Source: Azomonas agilis (GTDB lineage Bacteria; Pseudomonadota; Gammaproteobacteria; Pseudomonadales; Pseudomonadaceae). Taken from it: a stretch of DNA of 64,000 nt. The translations under genes were made by a program, and so were the position numbers. Below are positions 7,843 to 17,340 of this stretch, piece after piece (position 1 is the first letter of the stretch; each line of letters begins with the position of its first letter). Where the stretch lies: NCBI RefSeq assembly GCF_007830255.1, contig NZ_VLKG01000004.1, forward strand, positions 124,001 to 188,000, given 5' to 3'. The notes below the pieces were generated by a model. That model made no database searches. It was not told the DNA's origin and saw only the letters and a program-made list of their open reading frames with translations.

Positions 7843-9483
7843 TTAAAGATCAAAACCTTCTACACGGGTATTAAGCTCATGCGCCAAGCTGGCAAGTTTC
7901 TGACTGGTGTGCTGGATCAGAGCGGCGGCTTCTGCACTTTCAGAGGCAAAATCACGGATCAAACACAGGTTACGGTCAATTTCACGGGCTACTTGGGCCT
8001 GCTCTCCAGAAGCACTGGCGATCAGCAAGTTGCGATCCATCACCTGTCCCATAGCTTGGCAGATGGCTTCTAACACCTGCCCTGTGCGCTCAGCCGCTTG
8101 ATGAGTTTGGGAAACCCGCTGATGGTTGCCCGTGATGGCCTGCACCACGGTTTCCGTACCGTTTTGGACGTTGGCAATCATGCCTTCGATTTCGCGGGTG
8201 GATTCTTGGGTTCGGTGAGCTAAGGCGCGCACCTCATCAGCCACCACTGCAAAGCCGCGTCCCGCCTCACCCGCTCGGGCGGCTTCGATGGCCGCGTTCA
8301 GGGCCAATAAATTGGTCTGTTCGGCAATGCCTCGAATCACGTCCAATACTTTGCCGATGGCGCGTGTTTGGGTGGCTAGCTGTTGAATCTGAGCGGTAGC
8401 GACTTCGGCTTCTCCAGTCATCTGCTGAATGCAATTTAAGGTTTCCCGTACTTGGCGTGTGCCCTGTTCCGCCACCGTGACGGATTCGCGGGTGGCTTCG
8501 GAAGCCAGTTCTGCATTGCGCGCGACCTCTTCTGCGGTTACCGACATTTCGGTCACCGCAGTGGCTGCTTGGCCTACTTCATCGTTTTGCTGAGACAGAC
8601 GCTGACTGCCGTGCTCGGTGGCTTGGGTCATTTCATGGCAGGACTGACTCAGTTGCCCTGAGGCTCCGACGATGAGGGTCAGGGTGTCGCGCAGGCTGTC
8701 CTGCATATGAGCAAGGGCTTCCAGTAACCGAGCCGCTTCATCTTGGCCACTGAGGGGAATCGCTTGTGACAGTCTGCCCTGAGCCACACGCTCTGCAACA
8801 GCAACCGCCTGCTGTAACGGCTGCACAATGCTACGAATCAGCAGCCAAGCCATGACTAGGGTAAACAGAATACTGCCCCCGAAAATTACGGCCATGCTCA
8901 GTTGAATGTTTTGGTAATGCCCGTCTGCCTGCTGAGCCGCTTTCTGATTAACACGGCTGCTGTAGGTCATTAAAGCGGCATATTGATCCCCAAGGCGCGT
9001 CGAATACTCCTGTAATGGCCCATTGAGTAACACTTTAAGATCCTCTAAACGGTTATCGCGTGATAACTGGCGATAACGGCTCAGTTCTTTGAAATACTGA
9101 TCAATAGTGGCCATGAAGTCTTTGTATTCATTCACTGATTGAAGGGTATTCAATGTACTGAGTTTGGATAAGGCTTCACGCAGCCAATCTTCCACAAGAT
9201 TTAATCGATCTTGTGTGGGTTGAAGTATGGCGGGCTCGCGGTTAAGCACCATGCGCAGGGTTAATACCCGAATACTCAGAATATAATCCCGAGCCTCGCC
9301 CAAATAACGCACGCTGGGTAATAGTTTCTCTTCAGTATGGCGGCCGGTATCCCTGATTTCGCCTATTTGATGCAGTGCGTAGACTCCTTGAGCTATAGCA
9401 ATTACCACAATAAGGCTAAAGCTGATGAGTGCGCGCCGCGCAATACTTAAACGCCGCAAACAGTCAATAACGAGTTGAGCCAT
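7843..9483 (-). CDS. Methyl-accepting chemotaxis protein with four-helix-bundle-type sensor
   Basis: A 546-residue chemoreceptor. A transmembrane helix (about 17-37) is followed by a mostly helical periplasmic domain of about 150 residues and a second transmembrane helix (about 192-214). A HAMP domain and the signalling domain with its conserved hairpin ([20 protein letters not shown]) complete it. The sensor length and helical character fit a 4HB-type domain. It lies among hydroaromatic-acid genes, between the MFS transporter and flavoprotein 3. In Pseudomonas putida the receptor PcaY responds to quinate, shikimate and aromatic acids; this may be a functional equivalent, inferred from architecture and position only. 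Confidence 0.9.
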   Translation of the reverse strand: MAQLVIDCLRRLSIARRALISFSLIVVIAIAQGVYALHQIGEIRDTGRHTEEKLLPSVRYLGEARDYILSIRVLTLRMVLNREPAILQPTQDRLNLVEDWLREALSKLSTLNTLQSVNEYKDFMATIDQYFKELSRYRQLSRDNRLEDLKVLLNGPLQEYSTRLGDQYAALMTYSSRVNQKAAQQADGHYQNIQLSMAVIFGGSILFTLVMAWLLIRSIVQPLQQAVAVAERVAQGRLSQAIPLSGQDEAARLLEALAHMQDSLRDTLTLIVGASGQLSQSCHEMTQATEHGSQRLSQQNDEVGQAATAVTEMSVTAEEVARNAELASEATRESVTVAEQGTRQVRETLNCIQQMTGEAEVATAQIQQLATQTRAIGKVLDVIRGIAEQTNLLALNAAIEAARAGEAGRGFAVVADEVRALAHRTQESTREIEGMIANVQNGTETVVQAITGNHQRVSQTHQAAERTGQVLEAICQAMGQVMDRNLLIASASGEQAQVAREIDRNLCLIRDFASESAEAAALIQHTSQKLASLAHELNTRVEGFDL

Positions 9484-9511
9484 AACAAACCCAGAATGGT
9501 ATTTAACAGGG

Positions 9512-9547
9512 GCAATGAAAAAGGCCCTGAAGGGCCTTTTTCATTGC
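9512..9547 (-). terminator. Rho-independent terminator after the MFS transporter gene
   Basis: AGGGCC pairs with GGCCCT around a two-base loop. It is flanked by A5 and T5 and by outer GCAATG/CATTGC arms, giving an almost fully symmetric hairpin. It lies just after the minus-strand MFS stop and before the chemoreceptor start, so the chemoreceptor needs its own promoter or read-through. Confidence 0.85.
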
Positions 9548-9557
9548 AGGCGATAAC

Positions 9558-10904
9558 TTAGTCCGAAGTCTGTACCAGTTTTCGGGGAGCCATCAGGAAC
9601 ATCCAGGTCAGAGCAATAAAGTACATGACTGGAATCATGGTGAAGAGGATTGAGTAGTTGTTATGGGTGGTGGTCAGAACATAGCCCACGATCTTGGTCA
9701 TAAACATGCCACCGATCGCAGCGATCATGCCGCCGAAACCAAAAACACTGCTCATCATATGCTTGGGCGTATAGTCCATGACCATACTCCAAATATTGGC
9801 AGTCCAAGCTTGGTGAGCACCCACTGCCACGGAGATAGCGATGACTGCCATCCACAAGCTACTGGCGTTAGCGGCTAGAATTACGGTGCTGATACAGCAG
9901 GCGAAGCACAGCATGGAGATCAAACGAGCCCGTACCGGAGCCACACCGCGTCCAATCAAGAAGGATGAAAGGATGCCGCCACCCACACTACCAAAGTCAG
10001 CCGTCAGGTAAATAATGATCAGCGGGATACCCATCTGAGTCACGCTAATGCCCAAATCGTACTGTTGGTTCAAAAACGGTGGCAGCCAGTAGAGGTAAAA
10101 CCACCATACAGGCGCTGTAATTGAATAAGCGAGTGCAAAGGCCCAAGTACCGCGCATGCGTATGATGGTGCTGAGGGACGCAGGCTTTCCTGAGTCAGCT
10201 TCACCGCTTTGCACATATTGACGTTCAGCATCTGAAACTTTGGGGTGCTCTTCAGGGTTAAAGTAATTCAAACCCCAGAACACCAACCAAATCAAGCCCA
10301 AGGCACCCATAAACATAAAGGCTGCTTGCCAACCCCAAACGGCCAAAATCAAGGGCAACAGCATGGGGGTCAACATGGCACCGACGTTAGTACCGGCGTT
10401 AAAAATCCCCGTGGCGATGGCGCGCTCTCCGGCTGGGAACCACAGGCGTGTGGTTTTAACACAGGCGGGATAGTTGGCCGCTTCGGTCAAGCCCAGGAAA
10501 AAGCGGCACACCATAAAGCCTACGGCAGAGGTGGCCAAACCGTGTAGCCCGGTAGCCAAACTCCACAGCAAAACAGCTAAAAAGAAGGCGCGCTTGACCC
10601 CAACCCTGTCGATAAAACGACCTTGCAGCAAAAAGCCAATGGCATAACCGGCTTGGAACCAGAAGTTGATGTCTGCGTAATCCTGCGCAGTCCAGCCCAT
10701 TTGCTGCGATAAAATGGGCTGCATAATACCGAGGGCCGCTCGGTCAACGTAATTAAGGGTCGTCGCGAAAAAAACCAGAGCGAGCATGTACCAACGTGTA
10801 TGGCCAACAGCCATGGAGCCACGAATTTTGCTCCAAACACTTTCATGGGGAATAGGAGTTGGCATAGGGTCAGCCGCTGTAGACGCTGTAGAAACGTGGT
10901 TCAT
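9558..10904 (-). CDS. MFS transporter, anion:cation symporter (ACS) family; probable hydroaromatic/organic acid uptake
   Basis: About 448 residues with twelve predicted membrane segments. ACS-family features include the early LNYVDRAALGIMQP segment, the RFIDRVGVKRA loop between helices 2 and 3, and RFFLGLTEAANYPA in helix 4. The closest families carry hexuronates, phthalate-like or other carboxylates. It is divergent from quiC and clustered with shikimate-type genes, so quinate/shikimate uptake is a reasonable inference. The start is uncertain: Met at 10904 was chosen over an in-frame Met at 10919, and neither has a strong ribosome site. Confidence 0.85.
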   Translation of the reverse strand: MNHVSTASTAADPMPTPIPHESVWSKIRGSMAVGHTRWYMLALVFFATTLNYVDRAALGIMQPILSQQMGWTAQDYADINFWFQAGYAIGFLLQGRFIDRVGVKRAFFLAVLLWSLATGLHGLATSAVGFMVCRFFLGLTEAANYPACVKTTRLWFPAGERAIATGIFNAGTNVGAMLTPMLLPLILAVWGWQAAFMFMGALGLIWLVFWGLNYFNPEEHPKVSDAERQYVQSGEADSGKPASLSTIIRMRGTWAFALAYSITAPVWWFYLYWLPPFLNQQYDLGISVTQMGIPLIIIYLTADFGSVGGGILSSFLIGRGVAPVRARLISMLCFACCISTVILAANASSLWMAVIAISVAVGAHQAWTANIWSMVMDYTPKHMMSSVFGFGGMIAAIGGMFMTKIVGYVLTTTHNNYSILFTMIPVMYFIALTWMFLMAPRKLVQTSD

Positions 10905-11335
10905 TGAAAAGCCATCCAATTATTGTTGTGGGAAGGCAGAGGAGGTCTGCTGGAACAGCCTATCTTCGGAAAAAATCAGCCAAAAGTAGCCGAAATACTA
11001 AAAATTAAGGGCGATAATGGATTAACTTGCTCGATCAACATGGCACCACCTTTTTTGAAATTGTTATGGAGGACTTGGAGTACAACAAAACGGCTTCCCC
11101 AAATACCTATCTCGATCTTTGTGCAGCCGCTTAGGGAGCGTCAATCAATAAACTCTTGTTTGTTCGATAATAGAACACTAAACTCACCAGTTAGTACATT
11201 ACTAATTGCTTACCTATTAATCGCCCGCGAATAATCCCTGCATGTGGACTTCAGCCACTGACTTTCTGGGCACAGGGTCTCAGTTTTGTTAAACCGATCA
11301 CCCAAAACACCCTGCCATTGGGTAGGAGCTAACCT
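10905..11335. promoter_or_regulatory. Divergent promoter region between the MFS transporter and quiC
   Basis: This 431-base gap has no convincing gene. It contains a perfect 15-base palindrome, TTAGTA-CAT-TACTAA, at 11191-11205, and a GTTC-N7-GAAC repeat (core TTCGATAATAGAA) at 11163-11175. It also has GGCGATAATGGAT at 11010-11022. The last two resemble the phased repeats at 5160-5212 (9-10 of 13 bases after reverse complement). quiC has AGGAG eight bases before its ATG. The TetR gene downstream and the IclR regulators nearby are candidate binders. Confidence 0.5.
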
Positions 11336-13228
11336 ATGCATCGCTCGATTGCCACCGTTTCTCTGAGTGGAACCCTTCCGGAAAAGCTTGAAGCCATTGC
11401 AGCCGCAGGTTTTGACGGGGTAGAAATCTTCGAAAATGACCTTCTGTATTACTCCGGCAGTCCGCGTGAAATCCGGCAGATGTGTCAGGATTTGGGCATC
11501 GCCATTACCCTATTTCAGCCCTTCCGCGACTTTGAGGGCTGCCGTCGGGATCGGCTGGCTAAAAATTTGGATCGAGCCGAGCGTAAGTTCGATCTGATGC
11601 AGGAATTGAATACTGATCTGGTACTGGTGTGCAGCAACGTAGCTCAGGACTCGCTCAGCAATGAGTCCATGCTGGTTGACGATCTGAGCTTACTGGCTGA
11701 GCGGGCCCATACTCGTGGCCTGCGCATTGGTTATGAGGCACTGGCTTGGGGACGGCATGTCAATACTTGGCAACAGGTATGGAGCATCGTCCATCAGGCC
11801 AATCATCCAGCGCTGGGCGTATTGCTCGACAGCTTCCATACCCTGTCGATCAAAGGTGATCCCAGCGCAATTGACCAAATTCCCGGCGATAAAATCTTCT
11901 TCGTACAGATGGCCGATGCGCCTTTGTTGGCCATGGATGTGCTGGAATGGAGCCGCCATTTCCGCTGCTTCCCCGGACAAGGAGACTTTGATCTGGCTAA
12001 TTTCTTAGCCCCGATCATCCGCAGTGGCTACACAGGCCCGCTGTCTTTGGAAATCTTTAACGACGGTTTTCGCGCTGCACCACCGCGCAGTACGGCTGCA
12101 GACGGCTTGCGCTCCTTGCTGTATTTGGAGGAGAAAACCCGGCGCGTATTGGAAAAAGACCCAACGCCCCCTGCTGCATTGGATATCCTATTCCAGCCGC
12201 CCAAGGCCAGCCGTTACGCAGGCGTGGAATTCATTGAGTTTGCGGTAGACGAGCCTCAAGGTGCCCGTTTGGGCCATTGGTTGGAGCGCTTAGGCTTTAG
12301 CTGCACCGGCGCGCATCGCTCCAAGGCGGTTAAACTCTGGCAGCAAGGAGAGATCAACATTGTGCTCAATGCTGAGCCTTACTCCTTTGCCCACGGATTT
12401 TTCGAAGTCCATGGTTCCTCCCTTTGTGCTACGGCATTCCGTGTCAAGGATAGCAATGCGGCTTTAACCCGAGCTCGTGATTTCAAAGGTCAGCCGTATC
12501 GTGGGCTGGTCGGCCCCAACGAGCGAGAAATCCCCGCTGTACGCGCTCCAGATGGCAGTCTGATTTATTTGGTGGAGCCTTCTCAGCCCGGTCAGCGGAT
12601 TTACGATACCGACTTTCAACTCCAAACCAATGCCAAAACTTCCTGTGGTCTAAATAGTATCGACCATATGGCTATGGCCCTACCGGCGGAAAGTTTGGAT
12701 AACTGGGTGCTGTTTTATAAGTCCCTGTTTGACTTTGAAGCCGATGACGAAGTAGTCGTACCCGATCCCTATGGTTTAGTAAAAAGCCGAGCGGTACGCA
12801 GTCCCTGTTCCAGTATTCGCTTGCCGCTGAACATCTCTGAAAGCCGCAATACCGCCATTTCTAAGGCCGTATCCAACTATAGAGGTTCAGGGGTACACCA
12901 TATTGCTTTTAGCTGCGACAACATTTTTGAAGCTGTGAGTCGCGCTAAGGATGCGGGCGTACCTTTGCTGGAAATTCCCCTGAACTATTACGACGACTTA
13001 GCGGCTCGCTTGGATTTTGAACATAAATTCCTGAGTGAGTTGGCCTACTACAACGTGCTGTATGACCGCGATCCTCAAGGCGGGGAGCTATTTCATGTAT
13101 ACACAGAACCCTTTGAGGATCGGTTTTTCTTCGAGATCTTGCAACGCAAAAATAACTATGCGGGTTATGGTGCCGCTAATGTGGCTGTTCGCTTGGCTAG
13201 TTTAGCCAAATTACGGGCCAACCGCTGA
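11336..13228 (+). CDS. quiC: 3-dehydroshikimate dehydratase, fused to a 4-hydroxyphenylpyruvate-dioxygenase-like domain
   Basis: A 630-residue two-domain protein matching the Pseudomonas QuiC architecture. Residues 1-290 form the xylose-isomerase-like TIM barrel that dehydrates 3-dehydroshikimate to protocatechuate. Likely metal ligands are in YEALAWG (Glu), LLDSFH (Asp), FVQMAD (Gln) and LSLEIF (Glu). Residues 290-630 are two VOC modules with IDHMAMAL, HHIAFSCD and a C-terminal FFFEILQR, as in 4-hydroxyphenylpyruvate dioxygenase. That domain's role in QuiC is not settled. It acts in the cytoplasm and links the shikimate-type genes here with aromatic ring cleavage. AGGAG precedes the ATG by eight bases. 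Confidence 0.93.
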   Translation: MHRSIATVSLSGTLPEKLEAIAAAGFDGVEIFENDLLYYSGSPREIRQMCQDLGIAITLFQPFRDFEGCRRDRLAKNLDRAERKFDLMQELNTDLVLVCSNVAQDSLSNESMLVDDLSLLAERAHTRGLRIGYEALAWGRHVNTWQQVWSIVHQANHPALGVLLDSFHTLSIKGDPSAIDQIPGDKIFFVQMADAPLLAMDVLEWSRHFRCFPGQGDFDLANFLAPIIRSGYTGPLSLEIFNDGFRAAPPRSTAADGLRSLLYLEEKTRRVLEKDPTPPAALDILFQPPKASRYAGVEFIEFAVDEPQGARLGHWLERLGFSCTGAHRSKAVKLWQQGEINIVLNAEPYSFAHGFFEVHGSSLCATAFRVKDSNAALTRARDFKGQPYRGLVGPNEREIPAVRAPDGSLIYLVEPSQPGQRIYDTDFQLQTNAKTSCGLNSIDHMAMALPAESLDNWVLFYKSLFDFEADDEVVVPDPYGLVKSRAVRSPCSSIRLPLNISESRNTAISKAVSNYRGSGVHHIAFSCDNIFEAVSRAKDAGVPLLEIPLNYYDDLAARLDFEHKFLSELAYYNVLYDRDPQGGELFHVYTEPFEDRFFFEILQRKNNYAGYGAANVAVRLASLAKLRANR

Positions 13229-13257
13229 CTGGGTGCCTTTTTATCGCTTTCCGCTCA

Positions 13258-13293
13258 GGGACAGGTGCCCGCATAATGGCGGGCATCTGTCCC
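13258..13293 (+). terminator. Hairpin between quiC and the TetR gene
   Basis: GGGACAG-G-TGCCCGC pairs with GCGGGCA-T-CTGTCCC around a short loop, a stem of about 15 positions with one mismatch. No T-run follows, so it may be a rho-dependent or processing hairpin, or an operator just before the regulator, rather than a classical terminator. Confidence 0.5.
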
Positions 13294-13310
13294 TTAGGTG
13301 CCCCGTCAAT

Positions 13311-13973
13311 ATGACTTATCACACCTCTTCTTCACTTGAAACTTCTACTCGTAAGCCGCGTAAAAACAATCCTGATAAAACCCGTGAGGATATCCTTCAG
13401 GCTGCCATCACCGAATTTGTCCAACAGGGATTATCGGGAGCACGGGTAGACGCTATAGCAGAACGTACCCGTACTTCAAAGCGCATGATTTATTACTATT
13501 TTGGTAGTAAAGAACAGTTGTATTTGCGGGTATTGGAAAAGCTTTATGGCGATATTCGCCAAACAGAAGCTCAACTTAACTTAGCCGCTTTAGATCCGAT
13601 ACAGGCTATTTGCCGTGTAGTGGAGTTCACTTTTGACCACCATGAACAGCATCAGGATTTTGTGCGTATTGTGAGTATTGAAAATATTCACTACGGTGCC
13701 TATGTAAAGAACTCAACCACTATTCGCTCCCTGAGTAACAGTATTTTATCTGCTTTAGAAGATATCTTGCGGCGAGGAGCGGAGCAGAAACTCTTTAAAT
13801 CTGGAGTTAATCCGTTGGATGTACACTTACTGATTAGTTCGTTTTGCTTTTACCGAACCTCTAACCAATATACTTTTGGACAAATTTTTGATTTAGATTT
13901 ACAAGATGCTGAAGTCAAACAACGCCATCGAAAAATGATCATTGAGGCGGTACTGGGTTATTTAAAGTTATAA
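13311..13973 (+). CDS. TetR/AcrR-family transcriptional regulator
   Basis: A 220-residue protein. The N-terminal HTH (about residues 24-70) contains TREDILQAAITEFVQQGLSGARVDAIAERTRTSKRMIYYYFGSKEQLY, as expected for TetR. The C-terminal domain is helical. I start at the ATG at 13311; an in-frame extension to 13233 would run through the hairpin and lacks a ribosome site. Position directly after quiC on the same strand suggests it controls quiC and perhaps the divergent MFS gene. The GC content drops from here on relative to quiC. Confidence 0.9.
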   Translation: MTYHTSSSLETSTRKPRKNNPDKTREDILQAAITEFVQQGLSGARVDAIAERTRTSKRMIYYYFGSKEQLYLRVLEKLYGDIRQTEAQLNLAALDPIQAICRVVEFTFDHHEQHQDFVRIVSIENIHYGAYVKNSTTIRSLSNSILSALEDILRRGAEQKLFKSGVNPLDVHLLISSFCFYRTSNQYTFGQIFDLDLQDAEVKQRHRKMIIEAVLGYLKL

Positions 13974-14079
13974 AAATGCTTTTGATACAGTAAATATAAT
14001 GGAAACATCAATCAGAGTCCACCTCCTAAAACTTGTACGAATCTTTAATTAATGAGATATATAATATTTTAATCCAGAT

Positions 14080-14109
14080 GACATTTGGAGAAATAATCCT
14101 CCAAATGTC
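14080..14109. terminator. Bidirectional terminator between the TetR gene and pcaR
   Basis: GACATTTGGAG pairs perfectly with CTCCAAATGTC (11 base pairs, eight-base loop). It sits between the ends of two convergent genes. T-rich sequence is weak on both sides, so efficiency is uncertain. Confidence 0.65.
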
Positions 14110-14143
14110 TGTATATGATTATGACCGGAAAGTACTTTAAAAA

Positions 14144-14992
14144 CTAAAGCTGATTGTATAGCTGAGCACTTAATTCACGGCTAGCTTGCAATAAGGTGGG
14201 TAGAAAACGACTTTCTAGTTCTTGGCGGCTAATGTAATTAGTCTGGGTTCTTACATTTAAGGCTGCTAATACCTGACCGCCCGAGCTACATACGGGAACG
14301 GCTAAAGAACGTAAGCCAATTTCCAATTCCTGATCTACGAGAGACCAACCTTGTCGGCGTACATCCTCAATGCAATGGCGCAAAGCATTTACCGAATGCA
14401 AAGTCCGGTTTGTTTTAATATGTAAGTCTATATTGTCTAAATATTCGTCTAATACTACATCATCTAAGGAAGCTAAAAGAATGCGCCCCATAGAAGTACA
14501 ATAGGCAGGTAAACGGCTACCCACGCTTAAATCTACGGTACTTAATCGTTGAGGGGTCGATGAGCGCGCAATATAGAGCACTTCGCTTTCTTCTAAGGTA
14601 GCTAAAAAGAAGGTTTCGTGGAGTTGTTCACTTAATCGGTTAAGAATAGGTTGCGCTGTTACCGTAAGAGGATTTGAGGATAAATAGGCGTGTCCTAAAG
14701 TCAGTACCTTAGGTAACAGTGAGTAAGTACGCCCATTTGAGGTGGCATAGCCCAGCTTCATCAGCGTATGCAGGCAACGACGCACCGCAGCGCGTGGAAT
14801 TTCTGTACGGTGGCTAATTTGGGCAATGGTTAATTGACGTTTACGCTCTTGAAAAGCATGGATCACCGCCAAACCACGAGCCAGTGAAGCCATAAAATTA
14901 GGATCACCGGTAAAACCTTTAATACGCGCAGCGGGTGAGGTTACAGTAGGCGGTGCAATCGTTGAGAAGCTAGGGCGTTGAACGTCAGTCAT
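14144..14992 (-). CDS. pcaR: IclR-family regulator of the PcaR type
   Basis: A 282-residue protein. The HTH region GDPNFMASLARGLAVI...LTIAQISHRTEIPRAAVRR is the hallmark of the PcaR/PcaU/PobR subgroup that regulates protocatechuate and 4-hydroxybenzoate catabolism. The C-terminal effector domain has SLVDQELEIGLRSLAVPV. The ATG at 14992 has GGAGG seven bases upstream, and a longer frame to 15076 is rejected. In Pseudomonas PcaR activates pca genes with beta-ketoadipate. Here no pca structural genes are nearby; it lies between quiC-tetR and galD. The symbol is assigned by family similarity; the true targets are unknown. Confidence 0.85.
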   Translation of the reverse strand: MTDVQRPSFSTIAPPTVTSPAARIKGFTGDPNFMASLARGLAVIHAFQERKRQLTIAQISHRTEIPRAAVRRCLHTLMKLGYATSNGRTYSLLPKVLTLGHAYLSSNPLTVTAQPILNRLSEQLHETFFLATLEESEVLYIARSSTPQRLSTVDLSVGSRLPAYCTSMGRILLASLDDVVLDEYLDNIDLHIKTNRTLHSVNALRHCIEDVRRQGWSLVDQELEIGLRSLAVPVCSSGGQVLAALNVRTQTNYISRQELESRFLPTLLQASRELSAQLYNQL

Positions 14993-15175
14993 AAAAAGCC
15001 TCCAATCAAAATTGCCTGAAAACAAGTCACGGAACAAACATTGATTTATATTTATTGTTTCGAGCTTCGTTTTCATGCCTTATTAATATTTATTTTATAG
15101 ATTATTATCGTCGGACAAAACTTATAATAGCTTTCGCCAAGTTATATATTATTAATCAATCAAAAACTTAAAAAG

Positions 15176-15200
15176 ACCAGCTAGCTATAAACTAGCTGGT
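15176..15200 (-). terminator. Terminator after galD
   Basis: On the minus strand a perfect nine-base stem, ACCAGCTAG/CTAGCTGGT, is followed by CTTTTTAAG. It is about 80 bases past the galD stop and would end the galC-galD transcript. Confidence 0.65.
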
Positions 15201-15277
15201 AAATTAGAAGAACACATCCCCCTGAGATGTTTCCTTCTTTTGCTGCTTAGCACTAATAGGAAAGAGGCAATACTAAA

Positions 15278-16360
15278 TCAGCTCTGCCCATTCCATATTC
15301 TTTTAGGGATGTATACATCCCCTGACATTAATAGTCGGGCTGTTCTTACAAGACCACATCCAAGAAGCACTCCATTCTTTTGCTGGAGTTCAACAGTAAA
15401 TTCGCCAGTGGGGTGTTCAACAGATATTCTAACTCTTTCCTCATCCGTTACATGAGCTATGCCCTGTGTGACCGAGTTTGGAATCAGGCAAGCAGAAGCA
15501 AGACTAACAGCCCCAAATACTCCAATAGCTGTATGGCAACGATGGGGTATAAAGGTTCTGCTGCAAATATTGCCCCCATTAGTAGGTTTGGCAATTAATG
15601 AGATTTTAGGTACCGTTCTACTCGTTACGTCTCCCAAATTCATGGCCTGTCCTGCTTGAATTCGGATGGATTCGATAACTTTTTTTAACTCTTGATTTGC
15701 ATTGAGCTGTTCAGCACTTTCGTAGCCCGTACACCCCAAATCCTCTGCCTTAATAAGGATGACTGGCATTCCATTATCAATACAGGTTACTTCAATGCCA
15801 CCAAATACATCTTTTGCTTTTCCTGTAGGCAGCAAACTGCCACAACTCGAACCGGCGATATCTTGAAATTCAATAATAATCCGGGATGAGGTTCCTGGTA
15901 CGCCATCAATACAGGTATCGCCCTCATACTCGACGGTTCCGTTAGGTGTTTTAACTTTGGCAACAGCAATTTGACCCGTATTTTCCATAAAAATACGAAC
16001 CTCTGTTACATCCCCAGTTACCTTAACTAAACCTGACTCAATCGCAAAGGGGCCAACACCCGCTAATATATTTCCACAGTTTTGGCCGAAATCCACAGTA
16101 GGAGAATCAACTACTACCTGAGCAAATAAATAGTCAACATCAACCTCTGGTTTTTGAGAGGGCTTTATAATAGCAATTTTGCTGGTAAGTGAATCAGCCC
16201 CACCAATACCGTCAATTTGCCTTTTATCTGGGGAGCCCATGCAGGTTAATAAAACTTCTTTAAGTAAATTTTGATCCACCGGCAGATCTTTAGAGTGAAA
16301 ATAAGCTCCCTTAGATGTTCCACCGCGAATCATCATACAAGGAATACGAGTTTGGGACAT
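15278..16360 (-). CDS. galD: 4-oxalomesaconate tautomerase (PrpF family)
   Basis: A 360-residue PrpF-family isomerase. It has the N-terminal PCMMIRGGTSKGAYF segment, IDGIGGADSLTSK, and the catalytic-region Cys in DFGQNCGNILAGVGPF. The C-terminal half repeats the diaminopimelate-epimerase-like fold and ends with GRTARLLMSGDVY-like sequence. GalD converts the keto form of oxalomesaconate to its enol tautomer in the gallate pathway and in protocatechuate 4,5-cleavage. It follows galC on the minus strand with a 125-base AT-rich gap. Other PrpF members isomerise aconitate, but the adjacent CHA aldolase and LysR gene favour GalD. Confidence 0.88.
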   Translation of the reverse strand: MSQTRIPCMMIRGGTSKGAYFHSKDLPVDQNLLKEVLLTCMGSPDKRQIDGIGGADSLTSKIAIIKPSQKPEVDVDYLFAQVVVDSPTVDFGQNCGNILAGVGPFAIESGLVKVTGDVTEVRIFMENTGQIAVAKVKTPNGTVEYEGDTCIDGVPGTSSRIIIEFQDIAGSSCGSLLPTGKAKDVFGGIEVTCIDNGMPVILIKAEDLGCTGYESAEQLNANQELKKVIESIRIQAGQAMNLGDVTSRTVPKISLIAKPTNGGNICSRTFIPHRCHTAIGVFGAVSLASACLIPNSVTQGIAHVTDEERVRISVEHPTGEFTVELQQKNGVLLGCGLVRTARLLMSGDVYIPKRIWNGQS

Positions 16361-16485
16361 TACTGTATCTTCCTCTATTTACTTAAAATAGAGCTAGAGA
16401 AAATTAATAGTTATTTTTATAGGTAAACACTATTTAAACGGCTACTCTCTAGCATTTTAGAGTATTTAATTAATTTAATACGGAA

Positions 16486-17196
16486 TTACAGCTCATCTAT
16501 AGTGTCGATATAACGCAGCCCTTTTTCTGCTAAACGCGGGCGCATATTGTATATATCTAATCCCAGTTCGCCGGCTGCTAAACGGAGGCGCTTTTGCTCT
16601 TCTAAATCCGCGCGTTTTTTAGTGGCTTCAAGTACCCTAGCGGCTTCTGAATGTCGAACGACTACCACACCGTCATCGTCTGCGATAATAACGTCACCGG
16701 GATTAACCAACTGTCCGGCACAAAGTACGGGCAAGTTGACAGATCCCAAGGTTTCTTTAATAGTGCCTTGGGCATTGATGGCTTTAGACCAAACGTGGAA
16801 ACCCATTTCACGCAAGGTTTTGGTATCCCTAACCCCTGCATTAATCACTAATCCACGCACACCACGAGCCTTTAGTGAAGTAGCGAGTAAGTCACCAAAA
16901 TAGCCGTCACAGCAGGCTGAGCTTGGGGCAACCACTAAAATATCACCCGGCTTACACTGCTCAACCGCAACATGGAACATCCAGTTATCACCGGGAGCCA
17001 CTAAAACCGTTACCGCTGATCCGCTGATAGAAACGTCGCTTTGAATAGGGCGGACATTATAATCGAGTAGACCTTTTCTACCCTGAGCTTCATGAACCGT
17101 AGCAACGCCATATTGGGCTAACTCATCGACAATAGATGAGTCAACTCTATTAATGCTTTGAACTACAATTCCTGTTTTTCCGACTAATTCACTCAT
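16486..17196 (-). CDS. galC: 4-carboxy-4-hydroxy-2-oxoadipate aldolase/oxaloacetate decarboxylase (RraA-like)
   Basis: A 236-residue class II aldolase of the RraA-like fold. Recognisable segments are [25 protein letters not shown] with the metal-binding Asp, and [15 protein letters not shown]. The C-terminal helix [14 protein letters not shown] is shared with LigK/GalC/ProA. It cleaves CHA to pyruvate and oxaloacetate, the last step of gallate and protocatechuate 4,5-cleavage catabolism. The ATG has GGAG about ten bases upstream. It is divergent from the double-HTH LysR gene and leads the galC-galD pair. Ring-cleavage dioxygenase and hydratase genes are absent from the window. Confidence 0.88.
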   Translation of the reverse strand: MSELVGKTGIVVQSINRVDSSIVDELAQYGVATVHEAQGRKGLLDYNVRPIQSDVSISGSAVTVLVAPGDNWMFHVAVEQCKPGDILVVAPSSACCDGYFGDLLATSLKARGVRGLVINAGVRDTKTLREMGFHVWSKAINAQGTIKETLGSVNLPVLCAGQLVNPGDVIIADDDGVVVVRHSEAARVLEATKKRADLEEQKRLRLAAGELGLDIYNMRPRLAEKGLRYIDTIDEL

Positions 17197-17280
17197 GGGA
17201 AAGCGCTCCGTGGAGTAATTAAATCTACTTTTAATTATTAACTTATTTGCATAACTTAACTTATTCTCTAGTACCAGAGG

Positions 17281-17308
17281 TTGACATTTTATGCTTAGGC
17301 GGGATAAT
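17281..17308 (+). promoter_or_regulatory. Sigma-70-type promoter for the LysR gene
   Basis: TTGACA at 17281-17286 and GATAAT at 17303-17308 are separated by 16 bases, on the plus strand, 32 bases before the LysR start codon. The match to consensus is high, and a palindrome begins at the -10 box. Confidence 0.7.
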
Positions 17309-17324
17309 ACTTTTATCTAAAGTA
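17308..17324. promoter_or_regulatory. Operator-like palindrome over the LysR gene transcription start
   Basis: TACTTT-TATCT-AAAGTA is a perfect six-base inverted repeat that begins in the -10 box and covers the expected start point. This position suits autorepression by the LysR protein, which is typical of the family. Confidence 0.5.
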
Positions 17325-17340
17325 GGTATACGTTTTTTTT

